From NCBI RefSeq assembly GCF_000758685.1, contig NZ_CP009286.1, positions 5,313,001 through 5,377,000 on the forward strand: a stretch of DNA of 64,000 nucleotides, given 5' to 3'. This stretch comes from Paenibacillus stellifer. GTDB taxonomy: Bacteria > Bacillota > Bacilli > Paenibacillales > Paenibacillaceae. The translations under genes were made by a program, and so were the position numbers. Shown piece by piece: positions 29,289 through 37,538 of the stretch. How positions within the stretch are numbered: the stretch's first letter is position 1; the number at the start of each line of letters is the position of its first letter. The notes under the pieces are model-generated. The model made no database searches and was not told the DNA's origin. It saw only the letters and a list, made by a program, of their open reading frames with translations.

Positions 29289-29930
29289 CTACTGCGCCTC
29301 TTCTAGCCGTTTGCGGAACGAATCGCGGATGCCTGACGCCAAGGCCTCTACGTCAAGCATTTCACGAAGGCCCTCCTTGTCGCCGCGTCCCGCTCCCATA
29401 AGGTGCAGCACCCGCGCGATCGTTGCATTCGCCTCGCCGGACGCCACTTTGATCACCTCGGAGCCGGCGGCGATTTCGCCTTCCCGCAGCACGCGGAGAT
29501 AGAAGCCGCTGTAGCCCGTCTTCAGCACCTCTGCCGGCATGTCGTCCGGCCCGTGCTTCTGCGAGAGCTTGAAGCATGGATAGCGGGGCTGGCTCACCTG
29601 CACAAGCGCGGTGCCGATTTCATAAATATCGCCGATGCATACCTCCGTCTCCCGAAGGCCGGAGGTAGTGGCGTTCTCCCCGAAGGCCGCAGGGTCCAGC
29701 TTCCGGCCGAGCCAGCTTTCCCAATAGGCGTAATGCTCCGAAGGATACACGCATACGGCCTTGTCCGGCCCGCCGTGGTTGACGAGATCGGCCTGTCCAT
29801 CTCCTGCCAGCCCGGCGGCGGTCAGAGGCAGCGGTCCCGATACCGGAACTTTGTAGATGCCGGTTTGGAGCGGCTTATCCCGGTACGACACTTCAACAGG
29901 CATTCCTACATTCAAGGACTGAATATTCAC
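29289..29930 (-). CDS. MOSC-domain protein (YiiM-like)
   Basis: A 213-residue MOSC protein. The fold binds molybdopterin or pyridoxal-like ligands and mostly acts in sulfur or N-hydroxyl metabolism. The YiiM-like core VNHGGPDKAVCVYPSEHYAYWE is at about 45-75, and the conserved cysteine in QPRYPCFKLS at about 125. The GTG start at 29930 is chosen for GAGAGGAG upstream. It lies 31 bp from the GNAT gene on the same strand and may share its transcript. The substrate is unknown, but a Moco-using partner would fit other genes in this window. Confidence 0.85.
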   Translation of the reverse strand: MNIQSLNVGMPVEVSYRDKPLQTGIYKVPVSGPLPLTAAGLAGDGQADLVNHGGPDKAVCVYPSEHYAYWESWLGRKLDPAAFGENATTSGLRETEVCIGDIYEIGTALVQVSQPRYPCFKLSQKHGPDDMPAEVLKTGYSGFYLRVLREGEIAAGSEVIKVASGEANATIARVLHLMGAGRGDKEGLREMLDVEALASGIRDSFRKRLEEAQ

Positions 29931-29961
29931 GATTGATCTCCTCTCTGCTGTCCGTTCGTTT

Positions 29962-30462
29962 CTACACAAGCCTATAGCTCATGAATACCTCGTCCACATA
30001 GCGGCCCGCCAGGTAGAATTCCTCACGCAGCCGGCCCTCCTCGGTAAATCCGCATTTCCGGTAGAAGGCCAGCGCCTGCACATTACAGGACAGCGCGCGA
30101 AGTCTCAGCTTGCGCACATCTGCCTCCGCCGCCAGCTTCTTCATCGCTTCGATCAGGGAGCTGCCGACTCCCTGCCGCTGCCAGTCGGGATGAACGGCTA
30201 TGTAGATCTCGTAGACATGCCGGTTGCATCGGTGGCTGGTAGGACATCCGAAGCCCAGATAACCGCATAGCGAGCCGCCTTTGAGCGCCACTAGCTGGGA
30301 GCCGGGCGGCGCATGCAGCAAATATTCCTCGCTGGAGCGCCAGGAGAGAGCCGCGGGAGCGGTATCCTCGTTCCAGATCAGATGGTCCAGCGTGATGAGC
30401 TCACGGACGTCGCGGAATTCGGACGGACGGATCAGCAGCGGTTCCGTGTCTGTTCGAAACAT
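29962..30462 (-). CDS. GNAT-family N-acetyltransferase
   Basis: A 166-residue GNAT protein. Motif A is HPDWQRQGVGSSLIEAM near residues 105-121 and the motif B region is SCNVQALAFYRKCGF near 134-148. Start ATG behind AAGGGGGA. It is upstream of the MOSC gene and probably cotranscribed. The substrate is not inferable. Confidence 0.85.
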   Translation of the reverse strand: MFRTDTEPLLIRPSEFRDVRELITLDHLIWNEDTAPAALSWRSSEEYLLHAPPGSQLVALKGGSLCGYLGFGCPTSHRCNRHVYEIYIAVHPDWQRQGVGSSLIEAMKKLAAEADVRKLRLRALSCNVQALAFYRKCGFTEEGRLREEFYLAGRYVDEVFMSYRLV

Positions 30463-30568
30463 TGGTCAGTTCCCCCTTGCATTTGAACAGCTTCTGCGAA
30501 CGATTGCGGAGAGGCGGGATCGCACTTGTCCCCCAGCCCCCGCTCATTTGCAAAAGCCTTTAAGACTT

Positions 30569-31789
30569 TTATGCAGCAGGCTCCTCGGCCGCCGGACGGC
30601 GGCGGATGCCGTATGCATTAATGACGAAGAATCCGACCGACAGCACCGCCATCGCGCAGGCCAGCCATGCGGTCGGAGCAAGACCGCCCTCATCGAACAG
30701 GCTGCCCATGAACAGAGGACCCAGCACCCGGCCGACGGCGCCGATGCCGCCGGACAGGCCCAGGTAGAAGGGCGCGTTCCGGCCGGCATGCTCGGAGATA
30801 AACGCCGGCTGCGCCGGCGAAATCAGCATCTCCCCAAGCGTTGTCAGGATCATGGCACACAGCATGCCCCCGTAGCTTGGAACGGTCAGGATGACCACAT
30901 AACCGAGCAGGTAAAAAATCGCGCTGGCCGTCATCTGCGACGCGGGCTCCGCCGCGAAGCGGCGCCGGATAAGCGAGACCAGCGGCTGGGCGGCAAAGAT
31001 CAGCACCCCGTTAAGCGTCCATAGAAAGCCATAATATTTCTTCGGCAGTCCTTCCGAAATAATGAATGGCGAAACTCCCGTGTTCCAGATCGAGTTGCCG
31101 ATCAGCAGAAACAGCGAACCCAGCGCCATGAACAGATAAATGCGTGTATTCAGCATCAGCTTCCAGTTCGACTCCTGGCGTGATGGTCCCCTCCGGGCAT
31201 CAGCCGGAATCGGACCCGACGAGCCGCCGACCCGTCTCAGATACACAAAGAAAAAAGCCGCAAAAACAGCGGAGGTCGCGCCGTTCAGCACAAAGCTCAG
31301 CATATAGGAAATATCGGCGAGGAAGCCGCTCAGCGCCGTACCGACCGCTACCCCGATATTGTTGGCCACATAAATAATATTGAACAGCTGGGCCCGCTGC
31401 GAGGCGAAGCGAAAGCCGACAAACGCCTGAATCGCAGGCATGGACAGCGCGTTGAACAGTCCCATAAGCCCCATTGTAACGATAAAAGCGGTCCAGTTCG
31501 CGCTTGCAGCCGGGAGTGCGAACAGCGTCAGAGCGTTGACCGCCAGCGAGCCGACAATCAGCCGGTTGACGCCAACCTTGTGATACAGCGACCCGCCCAG
31601 CAGCTGCCCCAGAATACCGCCGAGCGACTGAATCAGGATCACGAATCCCGCATCCGTCATGCTGCGTCCCAGCTCATCGAATACATACATTGTCACCAGC
31701 GGCCACATCAAGGAACTGCCGGTTGCGTTAATCAGACTTGCGATTAGAAATACTTTGACTTCTCTAGGATAGTTGTCCAAAAACCTCAT
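30569..31789 (-). CDS. MFS transporter
   Basis: A 406-residue permease with twelve hydrophobic helices, opening MRFLDNYPREVKVFLIASLINATGSSLMWPLV, a start seen in a Bacilli drug/unknown-solute MFS group. The frame is open to 31822, but the ATG at 31787-31789 better fits that start and is preceded by ACAGGGG at about twelve bases. It is convergent-free and ends 100 bp before the GNAT gene. The substrate is unknown. Confidence 0.85.
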   Translation of the reverse strand: MRFLDNYPREVKVFLIASLINATGSSLMWPLVTMYVFDELGRSMTDAGFVILIQSLGGILGQLLGGSLYHKVGVNRLIVGSLAVNALTLFALPAASANWTAFIVTMGLMGLFNALSMPAIQAFVGFRFASQRAQLFNIIYVANNIGVAVGTALSGFLADISYMLSFVLNGATSAVFAAFFFVYLRRVGGSSGPIPADARRGPSRQESNWKLMLNTRIYLFMALGSLFLLIGNSIWNTGVSPFIISEGLPKKYYGFLWTLNGVLIFAAQPLVSLIRRRFAAEPASQMTASAIFYLLGYVVILTVPSYGGMLCAMILTTLGEMLISPAQPAFISEHAGRNAPFYLGLSGGIGAVGRVLGPLFMGSLFDEGGLAPTAWLACAMAVLSVGFFVINAYGIRRRPAAEEPAA

Positions 31790-31880
31790 CTGCCCATACA
31801 TCCCCTGTAATCTATATGTCACTAATTCACTATAGTATTACGTTTAACCGATGTATCGGGCAAGCCTTTGCACTGCCGCA

Positions 31881-33947
31881 TTAACGCGGCCTCACCTGCA
31901 CCGTGGTGGAGAAAAAGGTCGCCCCTTTCCCCATATCGCTCAGCCTGTCCGGAGTGAGCACATTGCTCCGCTGCGGACGGTCCTTCCCTTCCCACCACAG
32001 CCCCTGGCTGATGACGGTTCCCGGAAGCATCCTGTCAGACACCGAAGCCCACACCTCAATGGAGCCCCGGTCATTGTATACCTTGACCTCATCGCCGTCC
32101 TCGATGCCGCGCGCCTCCGCATCCTCCGGATGAATTTGCAGCGTCGGCCGCTTCTCCAGAGCTTGATGCTTCCCGGTATTGGCGAAGGTGGAGTTCAGGA
32201 AGTTGTGATTGGGCGGTGAAATGAACATCAGCGGATACTTCTCCTCCGAAGAAGGCCGCCGCAGTCCGTCATAACCTTCGACAAGCGGCGAATAGGCCGG
32301 AAGCGGAGGCAGGCCCGCATTTTCCATCGCCCGTGAGAAGAGCTCGATTGTGCCGGAAGGCGTCGTTAAGCGCTCCAGGTAATTGGCTTTGGGGGACATA
32401 TCCAGCTTCACGAACCGCTCTTCCTTCAACCGTTCCAGCGTCACACCGTGCAGATAGGGATTGCGCGGATAATTCAGCGCTTCCCGGATCATGTCTTCCT
32501 CCGTTGCGCGGAACGCCCCATCATCGAAGCCCATAGCTTGTCCAAGGAGAGCGAATACTTCAAAGTTGCTCTTGCAGTCTCCCGGCGGTTCCAGTACCGG
32601 CTCCTGAAGCTGGACATAATGATGCCAGTAAGAGCTGTACAGATCGGTATTCTCGAAGGTTGAGGTTGCCGGCAGCACCAGATCGGCGTATTTCGCCGTA
32701 TCGGTCAGGAATAAATCATGCACGACCGTGAACAGGTCCTCCCGTTCAAAGCCGCGCTTCACCCGCTCCAGATCGGGTGCGACGACAAGCGGATTACTGC
32801 AGTAGACGAACAGAGCTTTTATCGGCTGCTCCGTCATTTCCAGCGCTTCTCCGATCCGGTTCATGTTGATGCTGCGCGCCCGCGGGTTCGGACGCAGGTC
32901 GGGACGCTCCAGAGCGCGAGCGTTCATTGCGGCATAGGCACCGTTGGACTTGTACGCGCCCCCTCCGGTCTTGAGCCATTGTCCGGTCAGCGCCGGCAGG
33001 CAGGAAATGGTGCGCACCGACATGCCGCCGTTATCGTGATGCTGCAGTCCGTTGCCGATATGAATGTAGGACACCGCTGCTTCCCCGTACATCCGGGCCA
33101 GACGCTCGATATCGGCAGCCGGAATGCCCGTTATCTCGGCTACTGCTTCCGGCGTGTATTCCTTCGCCTGCTCTCTCAGCTCTTCATGTCCGGTTGTGTA
33201 AGCGGCCAGGAAGCTATCGTCCGTCAGCCTGTCGCGGAACAGAATATGCATAATGCCAAGGGCAAGTGCCGCATCCGTTCCGGGATATAGCGGCAGGAAC
33301 CAGTCTCCCCACTGGGCGGTCCGGTTCCGGTGAACGTCGATCACGACCACCTTGGCCCCTTTCTTCCGCGCCTGCTCGGCGAGTACAACCTGATGCATGT
33401 TGGTGCTGACGATATTGCCGCCCCATACGAGGATCAGATCGGCATTCACGATGTCCTCGGGACTCGTTCCGCCGCCGAAGCCCATCGTATATTTCCAGCC
33501 CGCACTTCCGGCGGAGTTGCAGATCGTCTGCTCCAGCCGGCTTGCTCCGAGCGCGTTGAAGAAACGCCGGTCCATGCCTTCAACACTGAGTATGCCCATA
33601 TTGCCGTAGAAGCTGTAGGGCAGAATGCTCTCCGGCCCGTATTCCTCCGACAGCCGGGAGAAGGTTCCGGCGATTTCGGCGATCGCCTCATCCCAGGAGA
33701 CCGGCTCGAAACGGCCTTCTCCCTTAGGACCTACCCGGCGCATAGGCGTTGTCAGCCGCTCCGGGTGATGGACGCGCTCCGCCATGTGCCGTACCTTGTT
33801 GCAGATGGCTCCCCGGGTTACCGGATGCTCCGGATTCCCTGTTACCTTTACGATTTTGCCGTCTTTCTTATGAACAAGAAGTCCGCAAGTGTCGGGACAA
33901 TCCAGCGGGCACACCGCCGGGAATACGCCGTTCTTCACTTCTCTCAT
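31881..33947 (-). CDS. Molybdopterin-dependent oxidoreductase
   Basis: A 688-residue protein of the DMSO-reductase superfamily, most like the uncharacterised YyaE/YoaE proteins of Bacillus. An N-terminal [4Fe-4S] motif C13-x3-C17-x3-C21-x27-C49 is intact. The MGD-binding domains follow, with VWGGNIVSTNMHQ and SCLPALTGQWLKTGGG, and the C-terminal cap with LQIHPEDAEARGIEDGDEVKVYNDRGSIEV. No twin-arginine signal is present, so it is cytoplasmic. The likely metal ligand lies in TICNSAGSAG but Cys versus Ser cannot be decided. Substrate is unassigned; formate is possible from the neighbouring formate genes but is only inference. Confidence 0.88.
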   Translation of the reverse strand: MREVKNGVFPAVCPLDCPDTCGLLVHKKDGKIVKVTGNPEHPVTRGAICNKVRHMAERVHHPERLTTPMRRVGPKGEGRFEPVSWDEAIAEIAGTFSRLSEEYGPESILPYSFYGNMGILSVEGMDRRFFNALGASRLEQTICNSAGSAGWKYTMGFGGGTSPEDIVNADLILVWGGNIVSTNMHQVVLAEQARKKGAKVVVIDVHRNRTAQWGDWFLPLYPGTDAALALGIMHILFRDRLTDDSFLAAYTTGHEELREQAKEYTPEAVAEITGIPAADIERLARMYGEAAVSYIHIGNGLQHHDNGGMSVRTISCLPALTGQWLKTGGGAYKSNGAYAAMNARALERPDLRPNPRARSINMNRIGEALEMTEQPIKALFVYCSNPLVVAPDLERVKRGFEREDLFTVVHDLFLTDTAKYADLVLPATSTFENTDLYSSYWHHYVQLQEPVLEPPGDCKSNFEVFALLGQAMGFDDGAFRATEEDMIREALNYPRNPYLHGVTLERLKEERFVKLDMSPKANYLERLTTPSGTIELFSRAMENAGLPPLPAYSPLVEGYDGLRRPSSEEKYPLMFISPPNHNFLNSTFANTGKHQALEKRPTLQIHPEDAEARGIEDGDEVKVYNDRGSIEVWASVSDRMLPGTVISQGLWWEGKDRPQRSNVLTPDRLSDMGKGATFFSTTVQVRPR

Positions 33948-34162
33948 GCTTGCAGTCCTCCATATGCGGTCAGTCTGTGTTTGTTACTATTTTATAGTCG
34001 CATATTTTCAAAGAAAAGACCAAACCCTTTTAGAGACTCATGATTCGCAGGATAACGCGCAGGGTAATAACAAGCATGAAATACTCCCTATTTTCCCGCC
34101 GCACCTCTTGACGGTTTCGTTCCCCCGGGCCGCCAATGATGACGGCGTTTTTTTTGTCTCAT

Positions 34163-34487
34163 CACGCTCTATCTGCATACTATCCATCCATTCAGTTCTA
34201 CGAAGATGTATTTGATGCAAAGTTATTAGTAAAAGGTAGGAAGTTGGCTTATTTTGATTTGAACGGATTATGGCTTGCGTTAAATGTGGAAGAAGGTATT
34301 CCACGTAAAGCTCGAAGTATTAGGCGTAAATGTTCTCCCAGGTCGTATAAGGGATGAGAAGGATAAAAGGTCCATTTATTTCACTGATCCTGATGGGCAT
34401 AAATTTGAATTTCATACGGGTACGCTTCAGGATAGGCTTTCATATGACAAAGACGATAAAGCACATATGATTTTTTATGACTATTAA
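34163..34487 (+). pseudogene. fosB: FosB metallothiol transferase relic
   Basis: Two reading frames together give pieces of FosB, the Mn-dependent bacillithiol transferase that inactivates fosfomycin. The first (to about 34305) reads [36 protein letters not shown]; the second (about 34305-34487) reads [44 protein letters not shown]. Between them about 35-40 codons and the frame are lost at the IPR/KLEVL junction. The N-terminal strand with the first His ligand is eroded and the second metal His (usually in YTHIAF) is deleted; only the Glu of KFEFHTG remains. The stretch is AT-rich compared with its surroundings. Confidence 0.85.
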
Positions 34488-34545
34488 ATCAACTCATTTC
34501 CCCCGAGTGCTATAAGTTAGCTTAAGATCTATTTTCATAAAAAAA

Positions 34546-34573
34546 GAGTACCACTCCGTTTGGAGCCGTACCC
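34546..34573 (-). terminator. Intrinsic terminator of focA-like gene
   Basis: Minus-strand gggtacggctcc pairs with ggagtggtactc around aaac and is followed by TTTTTTT. It lies 39 bp after the stop of the formate/nitrite channel gene. Confidence 0.9.
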
Positions 34574-34611
34574 TTCGTAATTGCTATTCGGAACATGCGG
34601 AGCAGATGACC

Positions 34612-35436
34612 TTAAGCGTGCTTCTTCACGCCGGCAGCCGCGCTGTCGATCGACTGAACTGCGGCAGGAGTCTTGCGCAGATAGGCGTTGAAGTAGGCGC
34701 CAGCCACGAACAGAGCGCCGCCCACCAGATTGCCGAGCCATACCGGAGCGAAATTGCCGAAGTATTCGCCCCAGCTGAAATGGCCTTCGAAGATGGCGGC
34801 CGGAATCAGGAACATATTAGCCACAACGTGCTGGAATCCGATGGCAACGAACGCCATGGTCGGGAACCAGATGCCGAGGATTTTGCCGCTGAAGTTGTCG
34901 GCGCCGTAGGACAGCCATACCGCCAAAGCTACGAGCCAGTTACAGCCGATACCCGATACGAACGCCTGCAGGAAGGTGGCATCCAGCTTGTGCTGCGCCA
35001 GGTCTACGAGTTTATCAAGATAGACGCCGTCGGCCGTCAGACCGACGACATGGCCGAAGAAGTAGGCGACGAACAAAGCCCCCACAAAGTTGCTGATCGT
35101 AATAAGCACGAGATTCTTGATCGTTTCGGCGAAGGTAATCTTCTTGGACATAAAAGCGAGCGGGACGGCCATCATATTGCCGGTCAGCAGCTCGCCGCCC
35201 GCCAGCAGCACGAGAATCAGGCCAACCGGGAACAAGGCCGCTCCGATAAAGGACGCGATCGAACCCCATTCCTTCGGCGCGCTGGCAATGACGCGAATAT
35301 CAAGCAAATATCCGAGAGCGATGAACGCTCCTCCCAGAAAGCCGAGAATGAGCACGGCGAGCAGAGGGTTGTGAGCCTTCTTGATTCCGTTCTCCACCGT
35401 CACTTCGGCTATTTGCTGTGGTTTGTTATAAGCCAT
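34612..35436 (-). CDS. Formate/nitrite transporter (FocA/NirC family)
   Basis: A 274-residue channel with six membrane helices, opening MAYNKPQQIAEVTVENGIKKAHNPLL. Family features include the helix-2 loop region GGELLTGNMMAVPLAF, the mid-channel FVGALFVAYFFGH, and the late PTMAFVAIGFQHVVANMFLIPAAIF and the GNLVGGALFVAGAYFNAYL repeat element. Members pass formate or nitrite with protons as pentamers. The ATG at 35434-35436 is chosen for AAGGAG upstream. Two FNR/Rex-type palindromes lie 85-130 bp upstream. Confidence 0.93.
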   Translation of the reverse strand: MAYNKPQQIAEVTVENGIKKAHNPLLAVLILGFLGGAFIALGYLLDIRVIASAPKEWGSIASFIGAALFPVGLILVLLAGGELLTGNMMAVPLAFMSKKITFAETIKNLVLITISNFVGALFVAYFFGHVVGLTADGVYLDKLVDLAQHKLDATFLQAFVSGIGCNWLVALAVWLSYGADNFSGKILGIWFPTMAFVAIGFQHVVANMFLIPAAIFEGHFSWGEYFGNFAPVWLGNLVGGALFVAGAYFNAYLRKTPAAVQSIDSAAAGVKKHA

Positions 35437-35492
35437 GGTTTCTGTCTCCTTCACAAAATACTTTAAATTTTTTCTATTAACCCTACTGCCTC

Positions 35493-35564
35493 ATTTTATC
35501 GCGTTACTACGGACAATAACGTGACAAATATCACTCATGGAAAGAGGCTAGTGAATTTTTTCAC
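35493..35564 (-). promoter_or_regulatory. focA promoter with two FNR/Rex-type palindromes
   Basis: Minus-strand TAAAAT (35498-35493) is a likely -10. GTGAcaaataTCAC covers 35521-35534, centred about 41 bp upstream of the predicted start, the classical position for FNR activation. GTGAattttttTCAC covers 35551-35564, exactly 30 bp (about three helical turns) further up. Both fit TGTGA-N6-TCACA-type sites used by FNR (oxygen) and Rex (NADH). The factor is not encoded in the window. Confidence 0.65.
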
Positions 35565-35696
35565 CCAGTTTGCAAACTTTTCACCTCTTCCTTAAAATGT
35601 AAAATTATAATATTTAATACGCTGCGGCCTCCGCTAATTTTCCGGGTCTAGGCTGGATAGCATCACCAAAGAGCGGCAGTCCCTATAACGACAAAA

Positions 35697-35720
35697 AACC
35701 GGGGCCTTCCGGCCCCGGTT
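35697..35720 (-). terminator. Intrinsic terminator of nox
   Basis: aaccggggcc pairs perfectly with ggccccggtt around four bases; the minus strand continues TTTT. It lies 100 bp past the NADH oxidase stop. The remaining DNA between this and the focA promoter holds nothing else recognisable. Confidence 0.9.
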
Positions 35721-35821
35721 CTCCAGTCTTGCGTTGTATTCCGCTTCAATATATCCCTTCGAAACTCATGCCTCACCGGCAGGGAACGTTCTCCCGCAGT
35801 GACGCTGCGCTTGTACCGTCG

Positions 35822-37183
35822 TTACGCTTGTACCGTCTCTTTCACCGCCGTCTTCGGCAGCGCCTGAAGGCCTGCCGTATTCAGGAAGTTCCACGGCTTG
35901 TTGTAATGCGGCTGGAAGAAGAAATCGACGAATGCCAGCTGATCGACCGTCATTTGGTTCTGAATGCATACCGAAATCGTGTTGATCGACTGCGTCAGAT
36001 CCGCCTTCGACATGATCTGGGCGCCGAGAATGCGGCGGGTTGCGCGCTCGTAGACGACTTTGAGCAGCACTTCTTCAAATGTAGGCATAAACTCCGGACG
36101 GTAGTTATCCTTCACCAGCACCGCTTCGGCATCAATGCCTTCGTGAAGCGCAGCAGCTTCGGTCAATCCGGTGCCGGCAATGTTGTCTTCATAAATCTTG
36201 ATGCCCGAAGTGCCCTGCGTTCCCATATACGGGATACTCTGGCTGACCAGGTTGCGGGCGATCAGAGTTCCCATGCGGACCGCGTTGGTAGCGAGCGGAA
36301 TGTAGGCTTTCTTGCCGGTCGGGTTGTAGTGGATGGCGCAGCTGTCGCCTGCCGCAAATACGTCCGCAGCGCTGGTGCGCATATAGTTGTCGACGATGAT
36401 CGCTCCATTGGCCAGCATGTCGACCTGACCCTTCAGCAGCTCGGTGTTCGGACGGAAGCCGATGCAGAGAATGACGAGGTCGGCCTTGTATTCGCCTTTA
36501 TCGGTCACTACGGTCGTCACTTTGCCGTCCTCTCCCTTGAAGGAGCTGACCTTTTCCCCAAGTGCCAGATCAATGCCGTGATCCTTCAGGGACTGTTCAA
36601 TCGGTGCCGTAAACTCGGGATCCAGGTATTTGCTCAGAATCCGGTCTTCCGCATCAATCAGCGTCACTTCCTTGCCGTTCTGCTGGAACGCTTCAACCAG
36701 CTCGATTCCGATATAACCGGCGCCGACCACGGTGATGCGTTTGGCCTGCTCGGCTTTCTCGATGATCGTGTTCGAATGGCGATAGTTTTTGGACAATACG
36801 ATATTTTCAAGCTCCATGCCCTCAAGCTTCGGAACGATCGGCCATGATCCCGTAGTGACAATCAGCTTGTCGTACGAATCGCCGAATTCCTCTCCGGTCT
36901 TCAGATTGCGGGCACGCAGCGTTTTGCTCTTGGTATCAACGGAGGTGACTTCATGCAGCATGTTCGTCTTGACTCCCAGTTCCGCCAGCTTCTCCGGCGA
37001 AGAATAGAACAGGCCTTGGGGGTCTTTTACCACTCCTCCCACATACAGCGCAATGCCGCAGGAGAGAAAAGAGATATTGTCGTTCCGTTCGTATACAGTA
37101 ATTTCAGCATCCGGGTAGAGCTGGGCGGTATTCACGATGGCGGCGGTTCCTGCATGGGTGCAACCTATAACAACGACTTTCAT
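35822..37183 (-). CDS. nox: NADH oxidase, CoA-disulfide-reductase family
   Basis: A 453-residue FAD flavoprotein that reoxidises NADH with oxygen, probably to water. The FAD Rossmann motif MKVVVIGCTHAGTAA opens it. The single redox cysteine C42 in ISFLSCGIALY is typical of Nox/CoADR enzymes. The NADH Rossmann motif VVGAGYIGIELVEAF is at about 153-167, the second FAD motif VFAAGD near 280, and the dimerisation domain is C-terminal. The ATG at 37183 has GGAGGAGG upstream. Two TGTGA-type palindromes lie 40-90 bp upstream, so expression should follow oxygen or the NADH/NAD ratio. Confidence 0.92.
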   Translation of the reverse strand: MKVVVIGCTHAGTAAIVNTAQLYPDAEITVYERNDNISFLSCGIALYVGGVVKDPQGLFYSSPEKLAELGVKTNMLHEVTSVDTKSKTLRARNLKTGEEFGDSYDKLIVTTGSWPIVPKLEGMELENIVLSKNYRHSNTIIEKAEQAKRITVVGAGYIGIELVEAFQQNGKEVTLIDAEDRILSKYLDPEFTAPIEQSLKDHGIDLALGEKVSSFKGEDGKVTTVVTDKGEYKADLVILCIGFRPNTELLKGQVDMLANGAIIVDNYMRTSAADVFAAGDSCAIHYNPTGKKAYIPLATNAVRMGTLIARNLVSQSIPYMGTQGTSGIKIYEDNIAGTGLTEAAALHEGIDAEAVLVKDNYRPEFMPTFEEVLLKVVYERATRRILGAQIMSKADLTQSINTISVCIQNQMTVDQLAFVDFFFQPHYNKPWNFLNTAGLQALPKTAVKETVQA

Positions 37184-37221
37184 GATTTCTTCCTCCTCCA
37201 AAATGGATATTTCAATATTTA

Positions 37222-37270
37222 TGTGATTTATTTCACTTTATATAGTCATTATATTGTGATTTATATCACA
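37222..37270 (-). promoter_or_regulatory. Pair of FNR/Rex boxes upstream of nox
   Basis: TGTGA-tttatt-TCACT lies at 37222-37237 and TGTGA-tttata-TCACA, a perfect palindrome core, at 37255-37270; centres are 33 bp apart. TATAAT-like hexamers on the minus strand (37253-37248) sit between them, so bound protein would overlap RNA polymerase, as in Rex repression. FNR and Rex share this core, so identity is not decided by sequence. Confidence 0.7.
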
Positions 37271-37474
37271 TTTCAACCCTTTTGCACCCGAGTTAACCCA
37301 ATATTCACAATTTTAAATTTTAAGTGACATTCTTGGCAAAAGTGATTCATCGCTGCAAAACGGTGCGCACCGCTTCCTTTACCGGTTGTTTCGGCCGATT
37401 TATCCTTATCTTTCCCGCCAGAGAACGGCTTATGTCCGTCAGAATCAGGGAATAAAGGCCGGCCCGGAAACGCT
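37271..37474. other. Gene-free spacer between nox operator and fhs terminator
   Basis: AT-rich near 37300-37330, then ordinary composition. No open frame with a ribosome site, no repeat and no recognised RNA structure were seen. Confidence 0.5.
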
Positions 37475-37500
37475 AAAAACCCGATTCCAGAGGAACCGGG
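37475..37500 (-). terminator. Intrinsic terminator of fhs
   Basis: Minus-strand cccggttcc pairs with ggaatcggg around tct, followed by TTTTTAG. It lies about 40 bp past the fhs stop. Confidence 0.85.
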
Positions 37501-37538
37501 GGAAGTACTTGAGCGATATGAGTGCTGAGCAGCGCTAT

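Noticed and set aside
34129..34155. Possible terminator with an 8-T run before the fosB relic
   Set aside because: The stem is short and imperfect; no gene ends there.
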